Shown here in pieces: positions 1 to 10,328 of a stretch of DNA of 64,000 nt. Source of the stretch: Streptomyces brasiliensis (GTDB taxonomy: Bacteria > Actinomycetota > Actinomycetes > Streptomycetales > Streptomycetaceae); contig NZ_BMQA01000020.1 of assembly GCF_014647875.1 (NCBI RefSeq), forward strand, positions 1 to 64,000. Reading direction: 5' to 3'. Every line of letters begins with the position of its first letter. Within the stretch, counting starts at the first letter, position 1. The notes below the pieces were generated by a model that worked only from the letters and a program-made list of their open reading frames with translations, had not been told where the DNA came from and did not search any database. Position numbers and translations under genes: made by a program.

Positions 1-1227
1 CAACAACACCCTGGACCCCCGCCCCGACGACGTCGGCGTCCCCTGGGCCATCGGCTCCCCCGAAGGCGGCCACGACACCATCCACCCCGCCCTCGGCACC
101 CTCGACGACTTCGACCACTTCGTGGGCCGGGCACGGGAATCGGGCCTGGAGGTGGCCCTCGACCTCGCCCTGCAGTGCTCCCCGGACCACCCCTGGGTGC
201 ACAAGCACCCCGAGTGGTTCCACCACCGCCCCGACGGCACCATCGCCTACGCCGAGAACCCGCCGAAGAAGTACCAGGACATCTACCCCATCGCCTTCGA
301 CGCCGACATGGACGGCCTCATCACCGAGACGGTGCGGGTGCTGCGGCACTGGATGGCCCACGGCGTGCGGATCTTCCGCGTCGACAACCCCCACACCAAA
401 CCGGTCGTCTTCTGGGAACGGGTGATCGGCGAGATCAACCACACCGACCCCGACGTGATCTTCCTCGCCGAGGCGTTCACCCGGCCGGCGATGATGCACA
501 CCCTGGCCCAGATCGGCTTCCAGCAGTCGTACACGTACTTCACCTGGCGCACCACCAAGCAGGAACTCACCGATTACCTGACCGAGCTGTCCGGCGACGC
601 GGCCGCCTACATGCGGCCCAACTTCTTCGCCAACACCCCCGACATCCTGCACGCCTACCTCCAGCACGGCGGCCGCCCGGCCTTCGAGGTGCGTGCCGTG
701 CTGGCCGCCACCCTCTCGCCGGCCTGGGGCATCTACAGCGGCTACGAGCTGTGCGAGAACACCCCGCTGAAGGAGGGCAGCGAGGAGTACCTGGACTCGG
801 AGAAGTACCAGCTCAAACCCCGCGACTGGGACGCCGCCGCCCGCGACGGACACACCATCGCCCCCCTCATCACCCGCCTCAACACCATCCGACGGGGCAG
901 CCCGGCCCTCCGGCAGCTGCGCGATCTCCACTTCCACCACGCCGACAAGGAAGAGGTGATCGTCTACAGCAAGCGGAGTGGATCGAACACGGTTCTGGTG
1001 GTCGCCAACCTCGACCCTCACCACACCCAGGAGGCCACGGTCTCGTTGGACATGCCGCAACTCGGCCTGAGCTGGCACGAGTCGGTGCCGGTGCGCGACG
1101 AGCTCACCGGCGAGACCTATCACTGGGGCAGGGCCAACTATGTGCGACTCGAACCGGGGCACCGCCCTGCGCACATCCTCACCGTCCTGCGACCGTCCAC
1201 CCCGCAGATCGGAGGGTCACCCATACA

Positions 1228-1231
<4 letters not shown>
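1..1231 (+). CDS. glgE: GlgE maltosyltransferase, 3' part (partial at left edge)
   Basis: This is the C-terminal part (about 409 residues) of alpha-1,4-glucan:maltose-1-phosphate maltosyltransferase, a GH13_3 enzyme that extends alpha-glucan chains in the cytoplasm using maltose-1-phosphate. The reading frame is open from the left edge, so the 5' end lies outside the window. Visible family signatures are WAIGSPEGGHD near the start, the nucleophile Asp in GVRIFRVDNPHTKP, the acid/base Glu in IFLAEAFTRP, and the C-terminal beta-domain. The stop codon overlaps the treS start by four bases (ATGA), which implies translational coupling. The identity is strongly supported by the treS, pep2 and glgB neighbours. 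Confidence 0.95.
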
Positions 1232-2928
<1,697 letters not shown>

Positions 2929-2941
2929 CAGTACCCCGAGT

Positions 2942-2974
2942 CCCGGGGGGGCGGTTTCCCCCGCCCCACCCGGG
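2942..2974 (+). terminator. Intra-operon hairpin between treS and pep2
   Basis: The 92-bp gap between treS and pep2 holds a strong GC hairpin. Outer arms CCCGGG and inner arms GGGGCGG/CCGCCCC form about 13 base pairs with a single bulged A around a TTTCCC loop. No T-run follows it. It may act as an attenuator or mRNA-stabilising element inside the operon rather than as a full stop, because pep2 has only a Shine-Dalgarno and no obvious promoter of its own. Confidence 0.5.
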
Positions 2975-3020
2975 GCACCCATCAGTCACACCCCGAGGAC
3001 CGGGGAAAGGACGTGGCGCC

Positions 3021-4460
3021 ATGGCGGAAACGGTCACACCTTCCGGCACGACTACTCCCGGCTCCCTCCTCGCCTCCCTCGATCCGCTGCTGCGCGAGTG
3101 GCTGCCGAGGCAGCGCTGGTTCGCCGGCAAGGGGCGTCCGGTGACCGGGTTCTCGCCGGTCGCGGCCACCGAGCTGCTGCCCTCCGACGGCAAACTGGGC
3201 CTGCACCATCTGCTGGTCCGCGCCCATCAGCCGCCCGTCCTGGGCGCACCGGCCCAGCCGGGCGACTGCTACCAGCTCCTCATAGGCGTGCGTGAGGCGC
3301 TGCCGCCCCGGCTCGCGCCCGCGCTGATCGGCCATGTGACCGGTGGCCCGCTCGCCGGACACACCGTCTACGACGCCCTGTACGACCCCCGGCCCGCCGA
3401 GGTGATCCTGGAGGCGCTGCGCGCCCGGGCCCGCATCGGCGGGCTGCGCTTCGAACGGGACCCCGGCCAGGAGATCGGGGACGGTCTCGTCGCCCGCCTG
3501 CTGACCGCCGAGCAGTCCAACTCCTCGGTCGTCTACGGAGATACATTCATCCTGAAGCTGCTCCGCCGGGTCGTGCCCGGCGTCAATCCCGACCTGGAGC
3601 TTCCGCTGGCCCTGGCCCGCGAGGGCTGCGCCCGGGTGCCGGCGCCGACGGCCTGGCTGCGGGCCGACGTCGCCGGTGACGCCTATGTGCTGGCCGTCCT
3701 GCAACCCTTCGTGCAGGGCGCGTCGGACGGCTGGGAGCTGGCGCTGCGGGAGCTGGCCAAGGGCGAGGACTTCGCCGCCGAGGCACGGGCGCTGGGCCGG
3801 GCCACGGCCGAGGTCCATCTGGCCCTCGCCCGCGCGCTGCCCACGGTCACCCTGGGCCACGGCCCGCTGCGGAACCTGGTCGACGGCATGGTCGAGCGGC
3901 TGACGGCGGCGGCGCAGGCGGTGCCCGCGCTGCGCCCGTACGAGGCCGGGCTGCGCTCCGCCTACCGGGCACTGGACGAGCTGGCCGCCGAGGGCCGCAC
4001 CTGGACCGCGCAGCGCGTCCACGGCGATCTGCACCTCGGCCAGTGCCTGCGCTCGCCGTCCGGGGGTACCGCCCACGCGTCCAGCAGTGGAGGAGCCTGG
4101 TCGTTGATCGACTTCGAGGGCGAACCGGCACGTCCGCTGTCCGAGCGGCGCATGCCGCAGCCACCGGTCCGGGACATCGCCGGAATGCTGCGCTCCTTCG
4201 ACTACGCCGCGCACTCGGTGACGCCGCCGGCGCCGGGCTGGGCGGCCGCGTGCCGGGACGCGTACTGCTCCGGGTACGCCGAGGCCGCCGGGAGCGATCC
4301 GCGGACCGACCCCGTGCTGCTGCGGGCCTACGAGACCGACAAGGCGGTCTACGAGGTCGTCTACGAGGCCCGCCACCGCCCCGACTGGCTCCCGGTCCCC
4401 CTGTCCGCCGTACGCCGTCTCGCCACCACCTCACCCTCGCCGAGGAGGCCCCGCCCGTGA
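3021..4460 (+). CDS. pep2: Maltokinase
   Basis: Maltokinase phosphorylates maltose with ATP to give maltose-1-phosphate, the GlgE donor. The 479-residue product begins at an ATG about 10 bases downstream of GGAAAGG; the longer open frame runs back into treS and is not credible. The N-terminal cap region contains WLPRQRWFAGKGR, and the kinase lobe contains VHGDLHLGQ followed by LIDFEGEP, the aminoglycoside-phosphotransferase-like catalytic and metal-binding motifs. The gene ends in a four-base GTGA overlap with glgB, so the two are translationally coupled. Confidence 0.93.
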   Translation: MAETVTPSGTTTPGSLLASLDPLLREWLPRQRWFAGKGRPVTGFSPVAATELLPSDGKLGLHHLLVRAHQPPVLGAPAQPGDCYQLLIGVREALPPRLAPALIGHVTGGPLAGHTVYDALYDPRPAEVILEALRARARIGGLRFERDPGQEIGDGLVARLLTAEQSNSSVVYGDTFILKLLRRVVPGVNPDLELPLALAREGCARVPAPTAWLRADVAGDAYVLAVLQPFVQGASDGWELALRELAKGEDFAAEARALGRATAEVHLALARALPTVTLGHGPLRNLVDGMVERLTAAAQAVPALRPYEAGLRSAYRALDELAAEGRTWTAQRVHGDLHLGQCLRSPSGGTAHASSSGGAWSLIDFEGEPARPLSERRMPQPPVRDIAGMLRSFDYAAHSVTPPAPGWAAACRDAYCSGYAEAAGSDPRTDPVLLRAYETDKAVYEVVYEARHRPDWLPVPLSAVRRLATTSPSPRRPRP

Positions 4461-7024
4461 CCCCCCGCCCCCCGTCCCACGGTCCGGATCCGAAGCAGCC
4501 GGAAACGGAAGTGGAGAACAGCGCCACCGAGAAGAGCGCCACCGAGAAGAGCGAGAAGAAGGCTCCGGCGAAGAAGAAGGCCGCGAAGAAGGCGACTGCC
4601 GTGCCGAAGCAGGCCGCAGCGAAGAAGACGGCGGCCAAGAAGGCGGCCGTGCCGAAGCAGGCCGCCACCTCACGGAAGTCCGCGGCGAAGAAGACCACGG
4701 CCAGGAAGACCGCCGCGAAGACGACGACACCGAGGACCACCGCCTCCAGGACCGCGACGCCGAAGGTCGCCGCTCCACGGAAGTCCGCGGCGAAGAAGGC
4801 ATCCCCGGTGAAGGCCGCGGCCCCCCTGGAGGTCGCCGTCTCCCCCGCCCTGGATGCCGGTGACCGTGAGCGGTTCCTCGGCGGTACGCATCACGATCCG
4901 CACGCGGTGCTGGGCGCGCACCTGGTGCCCGGCGGCGTCGCCTTCCGGACCTTCCGGCCGTACGCGCGGTCGGTCACCGTGGTGTCGGGCGCCCTGCGCG
5001 CCGAACTGCACGACGACGGCGACGGTTTCTTCTCCGGGCTGCTGCCGCTGCGCGAGGTCCCCGGGTACCGGCTGCTGGTGGCGTACGACGAGACGGTCCT
5101 GGAGACCGAGGACGCGTACCGCTTCCTGCCCACGCTCGGCGAGCTCGACCTGCATCTGATCGGCGAGGGCCGGCACGAGCAGCTGTGGGAGGCGCTCGGC
5201 GCGCATCCCACGACGCACCAGGGTGTGACCGGCACCCGCTTCGCCGTGTGGGCGCCGAACGCGCGGGGCGTGCGGCTCGCCGGCGGCTTCAACTTCTGGG
5301 ACGGCACGGGCCATCCGCTGCGCTCGCTCGGCTCGTCCGGTGTCTGGGAGCTGTTCGTGCCCGGACTCGGCGAGGGCGAGCTGTACAAGTTCGAGATCAC
5401 CCGCCCGGACGGCTCCCGCACGCTGCGTGCCGACCCGCTGGCCCGCCGTACGGAGGTCCCGCCGAACACGTCCTCGATCGTGACCGCGTCGCACTACGAG
5501 TGGGGCGACGCGGAGTGGCTGGCGCACCGCGCGGACACGCCGGTGCACGAGGCGCCGTTCTCGGTGTACGAGGTCCATCTCCCCTCCTGGCGCAATGGGC
5601 TGACGTACCATCGGCTGGCGGAGCAGCTTCCCGCGTACGTCAAGGACCTCGGCTTCACGCACGTCGAGCTGATGCCGGTCGCCGAGCACCCGTTCGGCGG
5701 CTCCTGGGGCTACCAGGTCACCGGCTTCTACGCGCCGACGGCCCGCCTCGGCACCCCGGACGACTTCAGGTACCTGGTCGATGCCCTGCACCGGGCCGGG
5801 ATCGGTGTGCTGATGGACTGGGTGCCGGCCCATTTCCCGCGTGACGACTGGGCGTTGGCCGAGTTCGACGGGCGCCCGCTGTACGAGCACGAGGACCCGC
5901 TGCGGGCGGCGCACCCCGACTGGGGCACCCTCGAGTTCGACTTCGGGCGGCGCGAGGTGCGCAACTTCCTCGTGGCGAACGCCGTGTACTGGTGCGAGGA
6001 GTTCCACATCGACGGCCTGCGGGTCGACGCGGTCGCCTCCATGCTCTACCTCGACTACTCGCGCGAACCGGGCCAGTGGACCCCGAACGAGCACGGCGGG
6101 CGGGCGAACCTGGACGCGGTGGCCTTCCTCCAGGAGATGAACGCGACGGTCTACCGGCGGGCACCGGGCGTGGTGACCATCGCCGAGGAGTCGACCGCCT
6201 GGGACGGTGTCACACGCCCGACGCACCACCGGGGCCCGAGCGGCTTCGGCGGCCTCGGCTTCGGGCTGAAGTGGAACATGGGCTGGATGCACGACTCGCT
6301 GGAGTACATGCAGCACGAGCCGGTGCACCGCAAGTACCACCACCACGAGATGACGTTCTCGATGGTGTACGCGTACAGCGAGAACTACGTCCTGCCGATC
6401 TCGCACGACGAGGTCGTGCACGGCAAGCGGTCGCTGGTGTCCAAGATGCCCGGCGACTGGTGGCAGCGGCGCGCGAACCACCGTGCCTACCTGGGCTTCA
6501 TGTGGGCGCACCCGGGCAAGCAGCTCCTTTTCATGGGCCAGGAGTTCGCCCAGGGCGCGGAGTGGTCGGAGGTGCACGGCCCCGACTGGTGGCTGCTCGA
6601 CCCGGCGTACGGTGCCGAGGCCGACCACCGGGGCGTGCGCGACCTGGTCCGCGACCTGAACGCGGTGTACCGCGCCGCCCCGGCGCTCTGGCAGCGCGAC
6701 ACCGACCCGTCGGGCTTCCAGTGGATCGTGGGCGACGCGGCCGACGACAACGTCCTCGCGTTCCTGCGCTTCGACGCCGAGGGCAACCCGCTGCTCGCGG
6801 TCTCCCACTTCTCCCCGGTGGTCCGTCACGACTACCGCCTGGGCGTCCCCGACGACATTCCGGCCTGGCACGAGACCCTGAACACGGACGCGTCCCGCTA
6901 CGGAGGCAGCGACGTCACGAACCCCGACCCGATCAAACCGGAACCGGCGGCATGGCACGGCCGCCCGGCGAGCATCAGGCTGACGCTGCCACCGCTGGCT
7001 ACGGTGTGGCTGCGGCCCGCTTGA
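4457..7024 (+). CDS. glgB: 1,4-alpha-glucan branching enzyme with Lys/Ala-rich N-terminal tail
   Basis: GlgB introduces alpha-1,6 branches into the glucan made by GlgE. The 855-residue protein starts at the GTG overlapping the pep2 stop. The first ~130 residues are low complexity, rich in AKK, PKQA and TAAK blocks and resembling a histone-H1 or HU tail. Canonical GlgB follows: an N-terminal CBM48-like module (HHDPHAVLGAHL), a second module around GTRFAVWAPNA, and a GH13 barrel with nucleophile Asp524 (DGLRVDAVASMLYLDYSR), Glu577 (IAEEST) and SHDEVVHGK. Ordinary bacterial GlgB is roughly 640-770 residues, so the tail accounts for the extra length. The 3' end overlaps the convergent helR gene by 26 bp. 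Confidence 0.95.
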   Translation: MTPRPPSHGPDPKQPETEVENSATEKSATEKSEKKAPAKKKAAKKATAVPKQAAAKKTAAKKAAVPKQAATSRKSAAKKTTARKTAAKTTTPRTTASRTATPKVAAPRKSAAKKASPVKAAAPLEVAVSPALDAGDRERFLGGTHHDPHAVLGAHLVPGGVAFRTFRPYARSVTVVSGALRAELHDDGDGFFSGLLPLREVPGYRLLVAYDETVLETEDAYRFLPTLGELDLHLIGEGRHEQLWEALGAHPTTHQGVTGTRFAVWAPNARGVRLAGGFNFWDGTGHPLRSLGSSGVWELFVPGLGEGELYKFEITRPDGSRTLRADPLARRTEVPPNTSSIVTASHYEWGDAEWLAHRADTPVHEAPFSVYEVHLPSWRNGLTYHRLAEQLPAYVKDLGFTHVELMPVAEHPFGGSWGYQVTGFYAPTARLGTPDDFRYLVDALHRAGIGVLMDWVPAHFPRDDWALAEFDGRPLYEHEDPLRAAHPDWGTLEFDFGRREVRNFLVANAVYWCEEFHIDGLRVDAVASMLYLDYSREPGQWTPNEHGGRANLDAVAFLQEMNATVYRRAPGVVTIAEESTAWDGVTRPTHHRGPSGFGGLGFGLKWNMGWMHDSLEYMQHEPVHRKYHHHEMTFSMVYAYSENYVLPISHDEVVHGKRSLVSKMPGDWWQRRANHRAYLGFMWAHPGKQLLFMGQEFAQGAEWSEVHGPDWWLLDPAYGAEADHRGVRDLVRDLNAVYRAAPALWQRDTDPSGFQWIVGDAADDNVLAFLRFDAEGNPLLAVSHFSPVVRHDYRLGVPDDIPAWHETLNTDASRYGGSDVTNPDPIKPEPAAWHGRPASIRLTLPPLATVWLRPA

Positions 7025-9269
7025 GTCCCTCGGGCAGCTCACCCGTGTACAGCACCCCGAGCCGCTGCGTGGCCCGGGTCAGGGCGACGTACAGGTCGCT
7101 GGTGCCGTAGGCGCCCGGTTCCACCACCAGCACCGAGTCGAATTCGAGCCCCTTGGCCTGCCGTGGATCGAGCAGGACCACGGTCCGCGTCAGGTCGGGT
7201 TCGGCACCCGCCGTCACCCCGTCGAGCCGCGCGGCCAGCGCCCGGTGCAGGTCGCGTGGGGCGATCACCGCGAGCCGGCCCTCGGCGGGGGTGAGTTCGG
7301 CGACGGCCTTGCCGACCGCGCCGGGCAGGTCGTCGGCCGCCTGCCGCACCCAGGGCCGTACCCCTGTCGAACGGACCGAACTCGGCGGTTCGAAGCCGGG
7401 GTTCTCGGCGCGGACCACGGCCGCGGCGAGGTCCATGATCTCGGACGGGGTGCGGTAGTTGACGCCGAGGCGGGTGTGCTCCCAGCGGTCCTCGACGTAC
7501 GGCTCGAGGATGCCGGACCAGGAGCCGACGCCGGCCGCCTCCGCCGTCTGCGCGGGGTCGCCGACCAGGGTCATGGACCGGGTGGGGCTGCGCCGCATGA
7601 GCAGCCGCCAGGCCATCGGCGACAACTCCTGCGCCTCGTCGACGATGATGTGCCCGAACGCCCAGGTCCGGTCGGCCGCCGCGCGCTCGGCGGCGCTGCG
7701 GAAGTCCTCCTCCTCGTGCCGCTCGGCGAACCGCTCGGCGTCGATGATGTGGTGCGCGGACAGCACCTCGGAGGCCTCCGGGTCGTCTTCCTCCTTGTCG
7801 TCGAACTCGAAGGTCCGGGAGGCGTACGACACGTCGAGGACGCCCTGTGCGTAGGCGATCTGTGTCTCCCGCTCGCGATCCGCGCGCGCCCGCGCCACCC
7901 GTTCGTCCACGCCGAGCAGTTCGGCCGCCTCGTCGAGGAGCGGCACGTCCGCCACGGTCCACCGGCGGGTCACCGGGCGCCGGATCGCGGCCGCGTCCTC
8001 GTCGCTGACGTACCCCTCGGGGTCGGCGAGGAAGTCCGCGACCAGCCGCTGCGGGGTCAGCCGCGGCCACAACTCGTCGATCGCCGACCAGACTTCGTGG
8101 TTCTCGGCGAGTTCGTCGCGGATCTGTGTGATGTCACTGGCGTCGAGCAGGTTGGAGCCGTCGTAGGGGTCGGTGCCGATGCGTTCGGCGACCATGTCGG
8201 TGAGCGTGTTGAGGATGTGGCCCTCGAAGTGCTCGCGGGCCACGTTGTGCGGCAGCTGTGCCGCGCGGGTGCGCTCGCGGGCGACGTTCACCAGGTCGTC
8301 GTCGAGCATCAGGACCTCGCGGTCGTGCTCGATGGCGATGACGGGGTCGGGCAGCGACTGCCGGTCGCGTACGACCTCGGCGAGCACGTCGGCCATGTCG
8401 GCGCGGCCCTTGACGGCGGACGCCTCGCGGGTGTCGGCCGCGGTGGCCTTCACGCCGGGGAACAGTTCCCCGACCGTCGCCAGGAGCACGCCCGTCTCGC
8501 CGAGCGAGGGCAGCACCTCGCCGATGTAGCCGAGGAAGGCGGGGTTGGGGCCGACGATGAGGACGGCGCGCTTGGCGAGCAGTTCACGGTGTTCGTAGAG
8601 GAGGTAGGCGGCCCGGTGCAGGGCGACCGCCGTCTTGCCGGTGCCGGGGCCGCCCTCGACCACCAGCACGCCGCGGTACGGGGCCCGGATGATCTCGTCC
8701 TGCTCGGCCTGGATGGTCTGCACGATGTCGCTCATGCGACCGGTGCGCGCGGTGTTGAGGGCGGCGAGCAGCACGGCGTCCCCGGAGGGGTCCTCGTGGC
8801 CGGTGCGGGTGGCGTCGCCGAGGTCGAGGATCTCGTCGTGCAGGGAGGTGACCCGACGTCCCTCGGTGGCGATGTGCCGCCGGCGTCTGAGCCCCATCGG
8901 GGTGTGGCCGGTGGCCAGATAGAAGGGGCGGGCGACGTCGGCGCGCCAGTCGATGAGGACCGGGGTGCGCTCGGCGTCGTCGCCGCGCAGCCCGATGCGG
9001 CCGATGTGGTGCCTGTTTCCGGACGCCAGGTCGATGCGGCCGAAGCAGAGCGAGCCGTCCACGGTGTTCAGCGCGGCAAGCAGACCCGAGCGCTCGGCGA
9101 CCAGGATGTCGCGTTCGAGGCGGGCCTGCATGGGCTTGTCACCCTGCGCGAGCGCGTCCGCCACGGACGTCTCGGTGTCGCCGCGCAGCGCGTCAACGCG
9201 CGCATACAGCCCGTCGATGAATTCCTGTTCGTGGTGCAATTCATCGTCTGGAAAGGGGTGGTTTGACAA
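6999..9269 (-). CDS. helR: HelR-type RNA polymerase recycling ATPase (UvrD/HelD superfamily)
   Basis: This 756-residue protein is a superfamily-1 helicase-like ATPase of the HelD/HelR class. Known members displace stalled RNA polymerase from DNA, and HelR of Streptomyces is linked to rifamycin tolerance. Visible features are an N-terminal coiled segment with LERDILVAERSG, a Walker A motif GGPGTGKTAVAL, a Walker B IIVDEAQELSP, and a C-terminal helicase lobe ending with YVALTRATQRLGVLYTGEL. A TTG start is preceded by GGGAG five bases upstream, and no better start is visible. It is convergent with and overlaps glgB. HelD versus HelR assignment rests on remembered family sequence. Confidence 0.82.
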   Translation of the reverse strand: MSNHPFPDDELHHEQEFIDGLYARVDALRGDTETSVADALAQGDKPMQARLERDILVAERSGLLAALNTVDGSLCFGRIDLASGNRHHIGRIGLRGDDAERTPVLIDWRADVARPFYLATGHTPMGLRRRRHIATEGRRVTSLHDEILDLGDATRTGHEDPSGDAVLLAALNTARTGRMSDIVQTIQAEQDEIIRAPYRGVLVVEGGPGTGKTAVALHRAAYLLYEHRELLAKRAVLIVGPNPAFLGYIGEVLPSLGETGVLLATVGELFPGVKATAADTREASAVKGRADMADVLAEVVRDRQSLPDPVIAIEHDREVLMLDDDLVNVARERTRAAQLPHNVAREHFEGHILNTLTDMVAERIGTDPYDGSNLLDASDITQIRDELAENHEVWSAIDELWPRLTPQRLVADFLADPEGYVSDEDAAAIRRPVTRRWTVADVPLLDEAAELLGVDERVARARADRERETQIAYAQGVLDVSYASRTFEFDDKEEDDPEASEVLSAHHIIDAERFAERHEEEDFRSAAERAAADRTWAFGHIIVDEAQELSPMAWRLLMRRSPTRSMTLVGDPAQTAEAAGVGSWSGILEPYVEDRWEHTRLGVNYRTPSEIMDLAAAVVRAENPGFEPPSSVRSTGVRPWVRQAADDLPGAVGKAVAELTPAEGRLAVIAPRDLHRALAARLDGVTAGAEPDLTRTVVLLDPRQAKGLEFDSVLVVEPGAYGTSDLYVALTRATQRLGVLYTGELPEGLKRAAATP

Positions 9270-9321
9270 TTCCGCTCCCGCCCGGATATACTCTGCTCAT
9301 TGAACTTCTTCGTGACCACGT

Positions 9322-9334
9322 CGACTTGAAGTCG
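9322..9334. promoter_or_regulatory. CGACTT-g-AAGTCG dyad upstream of helR
   Basis: A perfect 13-bp inverted repeat lies about 53 bp upstream of the helR start, between helR and the trxA terminator. HelR genes are often preceded by a rifamycin-associated cis element. I cannot confirm that this dyad is that element, so it is recorded as a candidate operator or upstream element only. Confidence 0.35.
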
Positions 9335-9353
9335 CGAAACAACAAATATACGC

Positions 9354-9393
9354 AAAGAAATCCCCCGGGCGCAATTGCCCGGGGGATTTCTTT
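9354..9393 (-). terminator. Intrinsic terminator of merR-trxA
   Basis: A perfect 17-bp inverted repeat (AAAGAAATCCCCCGGGC and its complement around a GCAATT loop) lies 15 bp beyond the trxA stop. Read leftward it ends in an A/T-rich run (ATTTCTTT in one arm and its complement in the other), so it can work as an intrinsic terminator. It also insulates helR from upstream transcription. Confidence 0.8.
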
Positions 9394-9407
9394 CGTAGCG
9401 GCGGGGA

Positions 9408-9740
9408 TTACAGCACGTCGGAGAGTTCCTCCAGCAGCCGCCGCTTGGGCCGCGCCCCGACCATCGCCTTCACCGGCTCACCCGCGCGGAACACCATGAA
9501 CGTCGGCATCGACAGCACCTTGTACGCATTGGTGGTCAGTGGATTGGTGTCCACGTCCAGCTGTACGACCTTCAGCCGGTCGCCCTCCTCCGCGGCGAGG
9601 GCGCTGAGCACCGGTCCCATCTGCCGGCACGGCGGGCACCAGTCGGCGGTGAACTCCACCAGGACGGGCAGAGCGGAGTCGATCACCTCCGTCGCGAAGT
9701 CCCCGTCGGTCACCTCGGTCACTCCGGCCGCCTTGATCAT
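9408..9740 (-). CDS. trxA: Thioredoxin
   Basis: This is a 110-residue single-domain thioredoxin, a cytoplasmic dithiol-disulfide reductase. The active site reads FTADWCPPCRQMGP, with Pro-Pro between the cysteines instead of the usual Gly-Pro. The cis-proline region SMPTFMVFRAGEPV is intact. The ATG start overlaps the stop of the upstream merR gene (ATGA), so the two are translationally coupled and the thioredoxin is probably induced by its MerR partner. The gene ends just before a strong terminator. Confidence 0.93.
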   Translation of the reverse strand: MIKAAGVTEVTDGDFATEVIDSALPVLVEFTADWCPPCRQMGPVLSALAAEEGDRLKVVQLDVDTNPLTTNAYKVLSMPTFMVFRAGEPVKAMVGARPKRRLLEELSDVL

Positions 9741-10165
9741 CGTTCGTGCCCTCCCAGTTCGCACGTGGGCTCCGGGCCCCCCGGAACCTGCGCCTCGGCG
9801 GCCAGCTCGTCCCGGGCCCGCTCGGCCCGCTCCAGCTGACCGGCGACCTTGGCGCGCACGTCCCGCAGCTCGCCGATCAGCGCGTCGAGCTCGTCGAGCT
9901 TGCGCCTGTAGACCGCGAGCGAGGCGGGGCACGCGTCGCCCTCCGGGTGCCCGGCGCGCAGGCACTCCACGAAGGGCCGCGTCTCCTCCAGGTCGAACCC
10001 GAAGTCCTGCAGCGTCCTGATCTGCCGCAGCAGCTTCAGGTCCCGCTCGTCGTACGCACGGTGCCCGTGCGTGTCCCGCCGTGCGGGCAGCAGTCCCCGC
10101 GTCTCGTAGTAGCGCAGCGTGCGCGTCGTGGTCCCGGCCCGTGCGGCCAGCTCGCCGATTCGCAT
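9737..10165 (-). CDS. MerR family redox-type regulator
   Basis: This 142-residue transcription regulator has an N-terminal winged helix (MRIGELAARAGTTTRTLRYYETRGLLP), a linking coiled-coil helix and a C-terminal effector region with two cysteines (FVECLRAGHPEGDACPAS). The pair of cysteines and the coupled thioredoxin suggest thiol or metal sensing, but no effector can be assigned. The ATG was chosen because the MerR-type promoter lies directly upstream of it, leaving almost no leader. It overlaps trxA by four bases. Confidence 0.88.
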   Translation of the reverse strand: MRIGELAARAGTTTRTLRYYETRGLLPARRDTHGHRAYDERDLKLLRQIRTLQDFGFDLEETRPFVECLRAGHPEGDACPASLAVYRRKLDELDALIGELRDVRAKVAGQLERAERARDELAAEAQVPGGPEPTCELGGHER

Positions 10166-10172
10166 GGACACG

Positions 10173-10203
10173 ACGGTAGGCGTTGACGTCGGCGTCAAGG
10201 CAA
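10173..10203 (-). promoter_or_regulatory. MerR-type promoter with 19-bp spacer and internal dyad
   Basis: On the minus strand TTGCCT (-35) and TACCGT (-10) are separated by exactly 19 bp, the overlong spacer characteristic of MerR-activated promoters. The spacer region contains the dyad TTGACG-ccga-CGTCAA (10183-10198). Transcription would start about one base before the merR ATG, so the message is probably leaderless or nearly so. The layout predicts autoregulation by the downstream MerR protein. Confidence 0.65.
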
Positions 10204-10301
10204 GGCGCGTCAGCGGGCCGGGCAGGCCGGGGTTGTGGGTTCCATGGTCCGTAACGGCCTCGGCGCCCCCGGCATCCGCCACACCCTCCACGCGGCCGAA
10301 C

Positions 10302-10324
10302 CTCGCCCGGAGACCCCGGGCGAG
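10302..10324 (-). terminator. Hairpin after the DUF2127 gene
   Basis: CTCGCCCG and CGGGCGAG form a perfect 8-bp stem with a 7-base loop directly downstream of the DUF2127 gene stop. There is no T-run. It is a plausible GC-type terminator separating that gene from merR. Confidence 0.45.
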
Positions 10325-10328
10325 TCGA

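Noticed and set aside
175..1227. Extension of the treS frame upstream of the ATG at 1228
   Set aside because: The extension is Arg/Pro-rich out-of-frame glgE sequence. The treS family start and the ATGA overlap fix the start at 1228.
4457..4850. The Lys/Ala-rich segment as a separate small histone-like gene
   Set aside because: It is in frame with glgB, has no stop before the enzyme domain and no second ribosome site. A fusion or tail is simpler.
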